From: Planctomycetota bacterium
Lineage (GTDB): Bacteria > Planctomycetota > UBA1135 > GCA-002748355
Length of the DNA stretch: 64,000 nt
Reading direction: 5' to 3'
NCBI GenBank assembly: GCA_020638795.1
Contig: JACKHW010000005.1
Span: 186,001-250,000 of the forward strand
Numbering within the stretch: position 1 is the stretch's first letter; each line of letters begins with the position of its first letter. This document shows positions 31,406 to 38,625 of this stretch, one piece after another. The position numbers and the translations under genes are program-made. Under the pieces are notes generated by a model. That model was not told where the DNA came from, searched no databases, and saw only the letters and a program-made list of their open reading frames with translations.

Positions 31406-31837
31406 TCAGCTGGTGCCGCTCCAGCGGATCTCCTTCCACACCTTGGCGAGACTCTCGCCGTGGACGTCGAGTTCCCACTCGCAGAAGTGGCCGAAGGGGG
31501 TTTGTCGAACTTGATAGCCACCGCGCGTCAGCTTCTCGTCGAGTTCGTCGAAGAAGGCACGTGCGAAGTCGGCATTGGCATTGACGCCGCCTAGATGCGC
31601 GAAGCTGTGCAAGACGCAGTTCGTGACAGCACGCTTCTTCGCCAGCCACTTGATGTGCTTGAAGGCCTTGAAGAGTACGGATGCGCGTGCCTCCCCTTCG
31701 TCGCACGACTCGAGCTGCACGAAGCAAACGATGACATCTCGGAGCTCGCCGACGTCATCGCTGGGTACGACGCCTTCGAGATTGGGCTCATGGGCACGCC
31801 ACGCGAACCGACGCGCCAGGAAACACAGCGTCTTCAT
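31406..31837 (-). CDS. Stand-alone archaeal-type threonyl-tRNA synthetase editing domain
   Basis: A 143-residue protein starting MKTLCFLARRFAWRAHE. It matches the archaeal ThrRS N-terminal editing domain (D-aminoacyl-tRNA deacylase-like fold) across its length: VIVCFVQLESCDEGE, NCVLHSFAHLGG (residues 73-84) and TPFGHFCEWELDVHGES (113-129), the counterpart of the family PFGW/Y-K-F and GHPLSE region. In archaea this domain removes serine from mis-charged tRNA-Thr. As a free protein it would act in trans on tRNA in the cytosol. No catalytic synthetase core is attached or nearby. It is bracketed by palindromic elements, 45 bp downstream and 132 bp upstream. The assignment is by eye; confidence in the family is good, in activity moderate. 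Confidence 0.75.
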   Translation of the reverse strand: MKTLCFLARRFAWRAHEPNLEGVVPSDDVGELRDVIVCFVQLESCDEGEARASVLFKAFKHIKWLAKKRAVTNCVLHSFAHLGGVNANADFARAFFDELDEKLTRGGYQVRQTPFGHFCEWELDVHGESLAKVWKEIRWSGTS

Positions 31838-31969
31838 GCAACGCGATCATGCCGCCACACGCACATGCACGTCAGAGTCGTTTCGGGCAGTGGTCCCTGG
31901 CTCCGTGCCTTACCTGCGCGGGTGTTCGCTCCCCGATCCGCGGAGTGCATCGTCGCGCGACGTCGGAGG

Positions 31970-32094
31970 CGAGTTCCCCGGGCGACGTGTCCAGAGGGCT
32001 TGGGTGGACGCCCTTGGCCCTTGTGGCCGCCGGAGGCTGGCGTCCACCCAAGCCCTCTCTGGACACGTCGCCCGGGGACGAGCAGCAACGACAG
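31970..32094 (+). repeat. 125 bp palindromic element, copy 3
   Basis: Same orientation as copy 2 and nearly identical. The visible arm differences from copy 2 are one extra C near the start, one C-to-A mismatch-partner change, and a paired change: C at 31999 replaces T (31266 in copy 2) and G at 32052 replaces A (31319). The stem pair is therefore kept. Degenerate CAGCAGCGACA repeats follow to about 32140, and the next gene ends at 32167. Confidence 0.9.
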
Positions 32095-32166
32095 CCCCGA
32101 GGCAGCAGCGACACCGACGCAGCAGCGACAGCACCGAAGCACGTCGGACAGCAAGGCGAGGGATCG

Positions 32167-34065
32167 CTACGGGAACACGAAGCGAACCGCGTCGGACGCT
32201 TCGGGGACGAATGGCGGCCCTTTGGGGTCGTAGATGTAGCACGCGCAGAAGGCGGGTAGCCCCGTCAGACCCGAGTTCTTGGGGATCGGAAGGCGGATTG
32301 CTTGGAGACCTTCGGGAGGCACGACGCCGACGAAGCCCGGGGCGCCATCGACGATGGCGAACAGTGCATCGGCGCGTAGGGGAATCAACGTTGGGCCGAC
32401 GGGGATGCCAGGAGTCTTGCCGAGGGACAGCCCGAGAGCGATCACTTTGCCCGTCCAGCGATTCGTCGACTCGAAGAAGTGCAGCGCACCACCGCCCGGA
32501 GTCGCTGCATCGAGACGTTCGACGCCGACGCGCAACGGCCACGCCAAAGGGCTCGCCACGCTGTTAGCTGCACCCGGTGTGCCGTAGTCCTTGCTTCCGT
32601 ACGTTCGCGTCGCCGTCTCGAAGTTGTTCGAGGCGGCACCGATTTCAACGTCCACGCGTTCGGCCGCCTTGCCTAGCCCTCCGGCGAATCCCGAACCGTA
32701 CGACACACGCTCGAGCGACTTCGAGCCATGCGCGACTTCGATGTTGTCTGCGTCGTCGTGCAGGATGACTGCCCGCGCGGGCCATGAATGCGCGAACGGC
32801 AGACCACCGTTTCGCGATGCGTCCCCGTGCTGTGCGAGCAGCAGCGAACGGCGAGGCAGAAGGCGATAGGGCGCGGCGACTTCGAACGAGCCGTTGTTCG
32901 CACGCACGACGAGTCCACGCAGATTGATCGGCGAACCCGATCGATTGAAGACCTCGATGTACTCGCCCCAGAAGAACGATGGTTCGCGCTGGAACTCGCT
33001 GATGACGAGGTCGCCTGGCGTCGGCGTGTTGCCAGCGAACTCATCGGTGTAGAGCTCGACCGATGCACCCGTCTCGGACGAGATCGTGTACCGCCAACCG
33101 TCCGTCGCGAGCAGCATCGTGCCACCACTCGTGAAGCCGGGTTCGCCCGCTCCGGGAGTCGTGCTGATCACGAGACGGTTCTTCGTCGTCGTGCTCATGC
33201 GATCGAGCGTCGCGCGGTGAGGCACGTTGTGCGTGTTCTTGTGCGAACACGAAATCACACACACTTCGGGATCGATCGTGTCGAGCAGATTCTGGTTGGA
33301 GCCGTCGTCCCAGCCGTGGTGGTTCGCGAGATAGACGTCGACGTCACCGCACACTCGACTGACCGGCGTCTCCATGTCGTAGCGACTGCCGCCACCCGTC
33401 AGGTCACCGCCGAGCCAACACGAGAAGTCGCCATAGTCGACGCGCACGACGATCGAGGCGGAGTTCTCGTAGTTGGACGTGCTGTCGATCGCGTGGCGTG
33501 TCGACGAGCCGAGGACGTTGCCGTCGTACGCGAGCACGGTTGCCTTGGCGCCGCCACCGAGGTCGAAGACTTGTCCAAGCGAAACGGTCTTGCGCTTGGA
33601 GCCAGCTGCATTCACGTACGTCGTATAGGACCCGGCAAAACCGCTCGTGTTGCGCGTACCGCGATCCCACACCTCGTCGAACGGCAAGGCGTTCATCACT
33701 TCGTCGATGCCGCCGATGTGATCACCGTGATAGTGCGACGCGACGACGTAGCGGATGCGCGATACGCCCAACTTCTTCATCGCAGGGACCATCGCTTGGG
33801 TGCCCATGCCGTTCGGGCCACCATCGAAGACCATGCACGTCCCCGTGGGTCCGACGATCACGATGCCATCGCCCCACTGGACGTTGACGAAGGCGATGCG
33901 CAAACCGTTCGGACTACCGACAGGGCGAACCTGCGATTGCGCGAGCGTCGACAACGCCATCGCAGCAAGACAAGCGGACGCGAACGCTGAGCGCAGCAGC
34001 GCGAAAGAGACGAAGGAAGGAGGCCGCCACGACGGGCGGCGCATCGATCGTGGTTCCGATTCCAT
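32167..34065 (-). CDS. Secreted metallo-beta-lactamase-fold protein with lamin-tail domain
   Basis: A 632-residue exported protein with a signal region ending near MALSTLAQ. Residues 50-340 form a ComEC/Rec2-type metallo-beta-lactamase domain: DGIVIVGPTGTCMVFDGGPN, the HxHxDH motif in ASHYHGDHIGG, SIVVRVDYGDFSCWLGGDLT and YLANHHGWDDGSN. Next is a lamin-tail-like domain (GDLVISEFQREPSFFWGEYI) and a C-terminal beta module shared with other secreted proteins here (VIALGLSLGKTPGIPVGPTL to DAVRFVFP). ComEC relatives are phosphodiesterases/nucleases; a soluble extracellular enzyme acting on nucleic acid or phosphodiesters is the likeliest reading. Confidence 0.85.
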   Translation of the reverse strand: MESEPRSMRRPSWRPPSFVSFALLRSAFASACLAAMALSTLAQSQVRPVGSPNGLRIAFVNVQWGDGIVIVGPTGTCMVFDGGPNGMGTQAMVPAMKKLGVSRIRYVVASHYHGDHIGGIDEVMNALPFDEVWDRGTRNTSGFAGSYTTYVNAAGSKRKTVSLGQVFDLGGGAKATVLAYDGNVLGSSTRHAIDSTSNYENSASIVVRVDYGDFSCWLGGDLTGGGSRYDMETPVSRVCGDVDVYLANHHGWDDGSNQNLLDTIDPEVCVISCSHKNTHNVPHRATLDRMSTTTKNRLVISTTPGAGEPGFTSGGTMLLATDGWRYTISSETGASVELYTDEFAGNTPTPGDLVISEFQREPSFFWGEYIEVFNRSGSPINLRGLVVRANNGSFEVAAPYRLLPRRSLLLAQHGDASRNGGLPFAHSWPARAVILHDDADNIEVAHGSKSLERVSYGSGFAGGLGKAAERVDVEIGAASNNFETATRTYGSKDYGTPGAANSVASPLAWPLRVGVERLDAATPGGGALHFFESTNRWTGKVIALGLSLGKTPGIPVGPTLIPLRADALFAIVDGAPGFVGVVPPEGLQAIRLPIPKNSGLTGLPAFCACYIYDPKGPPFVPEASDAVRFVFP

Positions 34066-34355
34066 GCGAGTTTCGGGGGGGTCGCGGTTCGAGGAGGACC
34101 GCTCGAAGGACGGGAGAGTCGCGCACTACGCAGAAAGGTCACACACTGGTCGGAGGACGACCGACAGTTCTGGATCTTCTCCCTCGCGGTCTCACGGCAC
34201 ACGAACCGAAAGCGCCGCTGACATGGCGCCGATCGGCGCAAGTCACCACAGACGCCATGCCGCGGACGATTCTCGATTTTCGGCGCAGGTTCGGCTTCGA
34301 GAGCCTCCTTCCGGGGCACCAGGACCGCGCTCTCGATGCCACCGCGTCGAGGTCT
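34066..34355. other. Intergenic, nothing recognised
   Basis: About 290 bp between the metallo-beta-lactamase-fold gene start and the NamZ stop. I see no coding composition, RNA gene or strong hairpin. A promoter for the gene starting at 34065 should lie here. Confidence 0.4.
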
Positions 34356-35564
34356 TTACGTACCGATCTCACCAGCCGGAATGCGCCGAAGCGTGTCGTC
34401 GTAGCGCAAGTACTTCGATCCGCGACGCAGCCACGCTTCTTCGCCCTCTTGGAGAGCATCGTGCAGAGCCCGATCACCCACTCGACCCTCGAGATAGTCG
34501 AGCAAGCGCGGGTCGGCGGCGAGCAACTCGATCGCGGGGCGATCGCTGCGGAACTCGTACTTCTCCGTACGCCAACGGAACTCCGGTGCAAGGTCCTTGA
34601 TCCACCGCAGCAGCTTCAGCATGTGGCGCAGCGAGGGATAACGCGATGGATCGGACGCGTCCGTCAAGTGGATCTGCCAGCCATGGCAGAGTTCGTTGCC
34701 GAACTTGTGGAACGTCGGTACGAAGCGCAATGGCCGCAGTACCGCACCGACTTCGCACGGCGGCTCCTCGCGCATGAGCGGCGCGAGCCACGACGCGCCG
34801 AAGATCTCGAACGGACGCGTGGTGCCGCGGCCTTCACTGAGGTTGGTGCCCTCGAGCAGACAACCACCGGCGTAGACGCGCGCTGTGTTCGCGGTCGGCA
34901 TGTTGGGCGATGGCGACACCGGGTCGTGCCACTCGAACGGATCGCGGCACGGCAGCACGTGCATCGTGACATCGGCACCGGTCACCTCCTGATAGAACGA
35001 CGCGAGTTCCGCCGTCGTCAGCCCATGACGATGCGGCAGACCCGGCCGCCCGACGAACGACTCGTGTTCTGCGGCAAGCGCGATCCCCTCGACGTAGCGA
35101 CCGCAAGGGTTCGGTCGATCGAGGATCCACACGTCGAGCTTCGAACCGTCTGACGCGACACGATCGAAGACGTAGCTCAGCGTCGTCGCGAACGTGTAGT
35201 ACCGCGCACCGACGTCCTGCAGATCGACGACGAGCGCATCGAGATCCGCGAGGTGCGCCGACGAGACCGTCAGGCTGTCTTCCGTGTCGCCGTAGAGCGA
35301 GACGACTTCGGCCTCGATCCCGAGGTCGCGATAGACCCGCGCATCCTGCGGAAGTTGATCCTGCAGTTCGGCGAACAGCCCGTGCTCGGGCGCGAACACG
35401 CGCTGCAGGTTGCCGCGCTTCGACAGCGCATCCCAGAGGTAGCAGCCACGCGTGGTCGACCAGCTCGTCATGTTGGCGAGGAGCCCGAGCCGCCCTTCGT
35501 GGAGGACGGCATCGTTGCGCGCGAGGAAGTCGTCGATCGGATCGTGCGTGTGCGTGTCGGGCAT
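34356..35564 (-). CDS. NamZ-like exo-beta-N-acetylmuramidase (DUF1343)
   Basis: A 402-residue DUF1343 protein. Recognisable motifs are GRLGLLANMTSW, VFAPEHGLFAELQD, ALVVDLQDVGARYYTFATTL, WILDRPNPCGRYVEG, SPNMPTANTARVYAGGCLLE and GTNLSEGRGTTRPFEIFGA. The characterised member NamZ (glycoside hydrolase family GH171) removes terminal N-acetylmuramic acid from peptidoglycan fragments. No signal peptide is visible at the chosen ATG, suggesting cytoplasmic cell-wall recycling. It lies 12 bp downstream of the glutamate-synthase-like pseudogene. Confidence 0.9.
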   Translation of the reverse strand: MPDTHTHDPIDDFLARNDAVLHEGRLGLLANMTSWSTTRGCYLWDALSKRGNLQRVFAPEHGLFAELQDQLPQDARVYRDLGIEAEVVSLYGDTEDSLTVSSAHLADLDALVVDLQDVGARYYTFATTLSYVFDRVASDGSKLDVWILDRPNPCGRYVEGIALAAEHESFVGRPGLPHRHGLTTAELASFYQEVTGADVTMHVLPCRDPFEWHDPVSPSPNMPTANTARVYAGGCLLEGTNLSEGRGTTRPFEIFGASWLAPLMREEPPCEVGAVLRPLRFVPTFHKFGNELCHGWQIHLTDASDPSRYPSLRHMLKLLRWIKDLAPEFRWRTEKYEFRSDRPAIELLAADPRLLDYLEGRVGDRALHDALQEGEEAWLRRGSKYLRYDDTLRRIPAGEIGT

Positions 35565-35576
35565 GTCCGCAGGAAC

Positions 35577-35983
35577 CTATCCGCAGCACCGCGAAAGCGA
35601 AATGCCCACGGCGGTCAGGCACTCACGCGTTCGAAGAAACTCGTCACGCGAGCACGCGTCGGCTCCGAGCGCGAGCGCTTCGAGCACGTCGAGGGCCGTG
35701 ATGATCTTGCGGCTCGCGAGCAGCCGGACCTTCGATCGCAGAACATGATGCTCGCGGGCCGCATGCACGCGCGGCAATGAGTGCGCGAGCGGCATCCCTA
35801 CCGAGTCGCTGTCTTCGAGCGGTGCCGCGCCGGTTCCGTCTTCTTCACCATCGACCGTGATGAAGTCGGGGACGATGCCGGTGTCCTGCATCGCGCTGCA
35901 AGTGCTTCGAACTCACGCATCGAGCCGACACAGAGCAGGCAGCCCACGATCAGGATGAAGAAGGCAGGCTTGACGAAGCGCAT
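35577..35983 (-). pseudogene. Remnant of FMN-binding glutamate synthase-like gene
   Basis: Two frames on the same strand together match the family ends. The first (from ATG 35983) encodes a membrane anchor MRFVKPAFFILIVGCLLCVG, then MREFEALAAR. After a shift of frame, the second (35891 to 35577) continues MQDTGIVPDFITVDG, GTGAAPLEDSDSVGMPL and SRKIITALDVLEALALGADA. These are the end of the glutamate synthase barrel, where intact members read roughly DGGEGGTGAAPLEFSD and SGKI. Most of the barrel is missing between the anchor and MREFEAL, and the end is degraded. It is therefore an internally deleted, frameshifted pseudogene. Confidence 0.75.
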
Positions 35984-36106
35984 CGTTCCGTTCCTCGGGT
36001 TGCAGCTTGCAAACGGACGACTGCGAACAACGCGAACTCCCCGCTGCTTTTGTCTGTGCGATTCACAGTGCGGTCAGCGCTGAGGTCTCCGTCCGAGAAA
36101 TCAATC

Positions 36107-36112
36107 AAGGAG
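36107..36112 (+). promoter_or_regulatory. Ribosome binding site
   Basis: AAGGAG ends 8 bases before the ATG at 36121 and decides that start over an in-frame upstream codon at 36007. Confidence 0.7.
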
Positions 36113-36120
36113 AGACCGAG

Positions 36121-37221
36121 ATGAACACCTTCCGAAAGACACTTCCACTGATCGTCGCGATGACCGCCACTGGCTTCTTGCACGCGCAAGACGGAACGGA
36201 GAACGTACAGATCGAGAGCTACGGTGTGAGCTGCGGTGCGCAGCTGACTGGCTCGATCGCAACGAGGCGGCTCGCGATCACGGTGACGGATGCACTGCCG
36301 TGCCAACCGGTCGCGATCGTGCTCGGTTCGCATGCGCAGAGCTTGGCGCTGCCGGGATCGCCGTGCCGTCTGCTCACGAATGCGCAGCTTTCGGTGCCGT
36401 TGCTCGCGAACTCGCGCGGTGCGGCATCGCTCGAGATTCCGCTGCCCGGAGCGTTCTCGAGCCTCTTCGCCCAGGCAATCGCGCATGACGCGGGCAAGCA
36501 GCGCTTCGTCGGTTCGCAAGGCTTGGCCGTGCACGATGCCACAAAGGACGAGCGCGTGATCGCGGTCGTGCGGGCGGGCGGTTCGTACATCCGCTTCGTC
36601 GAATCCGAACCCGGCGAGCTCCTCATCGTCGCGCTCGATGGCACGAAGGCGCATCGCGATGCATTCGCGCGCTACGAAAGCGGCGCGATCACGGCCGCCG
36701 AACTCTATACGTCACTCTCCGGATTGACCGCGCCGAGCGCGCTTCGAGCGCTCTCCGTGAAGGTCGCGAATGCGCGCAAGTCGGAGACCATCGAAACGCC
36801 TCTGCAGGGTTCGATTCTGGCACCGTTCGTCGGAGTGCTGCCCGGTGCAGTTCCGGGGCCTCGCGGGCAGAGTGGCAACGCCGGTCCCGCGGCATGCAAC
36901 AGCGCCTCGTGGTTCACCGGCATGTATTGCAATCACCCCGGGGACTTCGAGTACTGCTGGACCAACTTGACGGGCAATCCGTGGGTCCAGAAGTACTGCC
37001 ACGCGATGTATGGACGCGTCGCCTCGGTGAGCGGCAACTTCGGGTTTGCCTACAGGCGCTGGAACGGCAGCAGTTGGTACATCGTTTGGTCGACCAACGT
37101 GACGACCTGCCAGACCTTCTACTGCAACGCGAGCTACTCGTCGCCCCGGCACTGGCGCCGGATGGACGTCGCAGGCGGCGACGGCGATCTCAAGCACTTC
37201 CGCGTCGCCGGCTACAACTGA
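36121..37221 (+). CDS. Secreted Cys-rich protein with shared beta module
   Basis: A 366-residue exported protein with signal MNTFRKTLPLIVAMTATGFL ending near LHAQ. Residues 38-130 are the beta module found at the C termini of other secreted proteins here (SVPLLANSRGAASLEIPLPG, then AQAIAHDAG and GSQGLAVHDA), placed here at the N-terminal end. A short collagen-like PGPRGQSGNAGP segment separates it from a Cys/Trp/Tyr-rich domain (SWFTGMYCNHPGDFEYCWTN). The function is not recognised. The start is supported by AAGGAG. Confidence 0.75.
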   Translation: MNTFRKTLPLIVAMTATGFLHAQDGTENVQIESYGVSCGAQLTGSIATRRLAITVTDALPCQPVAIVLGSHAQSLALPGSPCRLLTNAQLSVPLLANSRGAASLEIPLPGAFSSLFAQAIAHDAGKQRFVGSQGLAVHDATKDERVIAVVRAGGSYIRFVESEPGELLIVALDGTKAHRDAFARYESGAITAAELYTSLSGLTAPSALRALSVKVANARKSETIETPLQGSILAPFVGVLPGAVPGPRGQSGNAGPAACNSASWFTGMYCNHPGDFEYCWTNLTGNPWVQKYCHAMYGRVASVSGNFGFAYRRWNGSSWYIVWSTNVTTCQTFYCNASYSSPRHWRRMDVAGGDGDLKHFRVAGYN

Positions 37222-37398
37222 TCGACCACATGCTCCGGCTCGTCGCTCAGCGCATCTCGAGCGCGAACACCAGCGAGAGCTGGGCGAGACTTGCCGATGC
37301 ACGCTCCTGGGTATCGGATGACGAGGGAAAGCGCATTCTCCACTCAATCGTCGAACGCGTCGCGCAAAGAGTAATCGTCGATTGGTGAGGCACAGTAC

Positions 37399-37695
37399 TC
37401 ACCTTCTTGCGCTGCGGGCTCTTGCGACCTGTCGCTTCCGCCCAGCAGCCAAAAAGGCGGCTCCGATGGCGATCGACGCGAGGTAGGGCGCGGCACTCAA
37501 CCAGGTCAAATGGTCGGGACCTCCTCGGAAGTCGATCAGATCATAGAAGTGCAAACTCGAGATCCCCAAGAACCCGCAGATCATGAGGACGATCGCGGAA
37601 ACGCGCAGCCACTCCACCCTCTTCCTGGTCACGAGAAGCGACACGGCGAAGAGGCCGTCCGCGATCATGAACAGCTCGAACCAGGTAATGATCAC
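37399..37695 (-). CDS. Small membrane protein coupled to glycosyltransferase
   Basis: 98 residues from a GTG start whose first bases overlap the TGA stop of the upstream glycosyltransferase (GTGA, 37692-37695). It has three hydrophobic segments (LFMIADGLFAVSLLV, VSAIVLMICGFLGISSLHFY, APYLASIAIGAAFLAAG) and a basic C terminus. The tight coupling suggests it works with the glycosyltransferase, for example as a membrane partner. No family is recognised. Confidence 0.65.
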   Translation of the reverse strand: MIITWFELFMIADGLFAVSLLVTRKRVEWLRVSAIVLMICGFLGISSLHFYDLIDFRGGPDHLTWLSAAPYLASIAIGAAFLAAGRKRQVARARSARR

Positions 37696-38606
37696 GCGTT
37701 CGACCGTCCTCGCCCGACCACCTGCCCCGCCGCCTTCTTGAGCTCCCCCGCGAGCGCCGGCGCCATGCGCAGGAAGCGCTTGCGCAGCCGCGCGCGTACG
37801 CGTCGCTTGTCGCGTGCACTCAGGTCCTGCGCGGCGAGCACACGGCGCATTTCGCGCCACAGGCCCCACATCGGCATCACGACGCGTTTGCCATGCTTGG
37901 GGTCGAACCACGTCGCGAGGCGTTGGGGCGTCGCGGCTTCGATCATCGACGTGCCGGGGTGCAACCTGCGGACGAAGAGCGGCTCGTCGATCTCGCGGAA
38001 CGTGCCGGCGAACGCGAGTTCGAATAGCAATGTCTGGTCGGATGCGACGTGGGTCGCGATCTTCGGTGTCTTGGCGAGCGCGGACGAGCGGAAGACGCCG
38101 AAGATCGACATCCAGACGTCGTCGTTCTGGTCGGCGAAGTCGAGCAGGTGCAGGGCGCGTGCCGCGGGGTCGGCGTCGAGCAGATCGAGCGTGCCGCCCG
38201 AGTCGCGCAGGAGCTGATCGTCTTCGTCGATATAGCGCGTCTTGGGGAACGCGACGACGCACGACGGATCGCGTTCGAGCGCTTCGACGCAGCGGCGGAA
38301 GAAGCCGGGCGCACACAGGTCGTCGTGAGCCGCCCACTTGAAGTACTTCCCACGTGCGTGCTCGAAGACGAGGTTGTAGTTGCCAGCGCCACCGACGTTG
38401 ACCTCGTTGCGCGCGATCGACACGCGAGCGTCGTTCGCGGCGATGCGTTCACAAATAGCGACCGTGTCGTCGGTCGATGCGTTGTCGCGGATGACGACTT
38501 CGAAGTCGGCGAAGTCCTGCGCGAGGATCGAGCTCAACGCTTCTTCGATCCAGCGCGCACCGTTGCGCACCGGCATGCCGATACTGAGGACCGGGTCTCG
38601 CCCCAT
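37692..38606 (-). CDS. Family 2 glycosyltransferase
   Basis: A 304-residue GT-A enzyme. It opens with VLSIGMPVRNGARWIEEALS and VVIRDNASTDDTVAICERI, the nucleotide-sugar binding strands, and has the divalent-metal region FKWAAHDDLCAPGFF. The C terminus is helical and basic, so it may sit at the inner face of the membrane. The acceptor is unknown. It is followed by the coupled small membrane protein and lies 19 bp downstream of the large TonB-like gene on the same strand. Confidence 0.9.
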   Translation of the reverse strand: MGRDPVLSIGMPVRNGARWIEEALSSILAQDFADFEVVIRDNASTDDTVAICERIAANDARVSIARNEVNVGGAGNYNLVFEHARGKYFKWAAHDDLCAPGFFRRCVEALERDPSCVVAFPKTRYIDEDDQLLRDSGGTLDLLDADPAARALHLLDFADQNDDVWMSIFGVFRSSALAKTPKIATHVASDQTLLFELAFAGTFREIDEPLFVRRLHPGTSMIEAATPQRLATWFDPKHGKRVVMPMWGLWREMRRVLAAQDLSARDKRRVRARLRKRFLRMAPALAGELKKAAGQVVGRGRSNA

Positions 38607-38625
38607 ACGGAGAAGACTACCGGCG

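Noticed and set aside
30819..32094. CRISPR array
   Set aside because: The repeats are about 124 bp, palindromic throughout, in both orientations and separated by 295 and 608 bp; no cas genes.
30945..32567. Open frames reading through the palindromic elements
   Set aside because: They exist only because the repeats are GC-rich and share the same peptide-like translation (for example GLGGRQPPAATRAKG); there is no coding signal beyond the ThrRS editing-domain gene.
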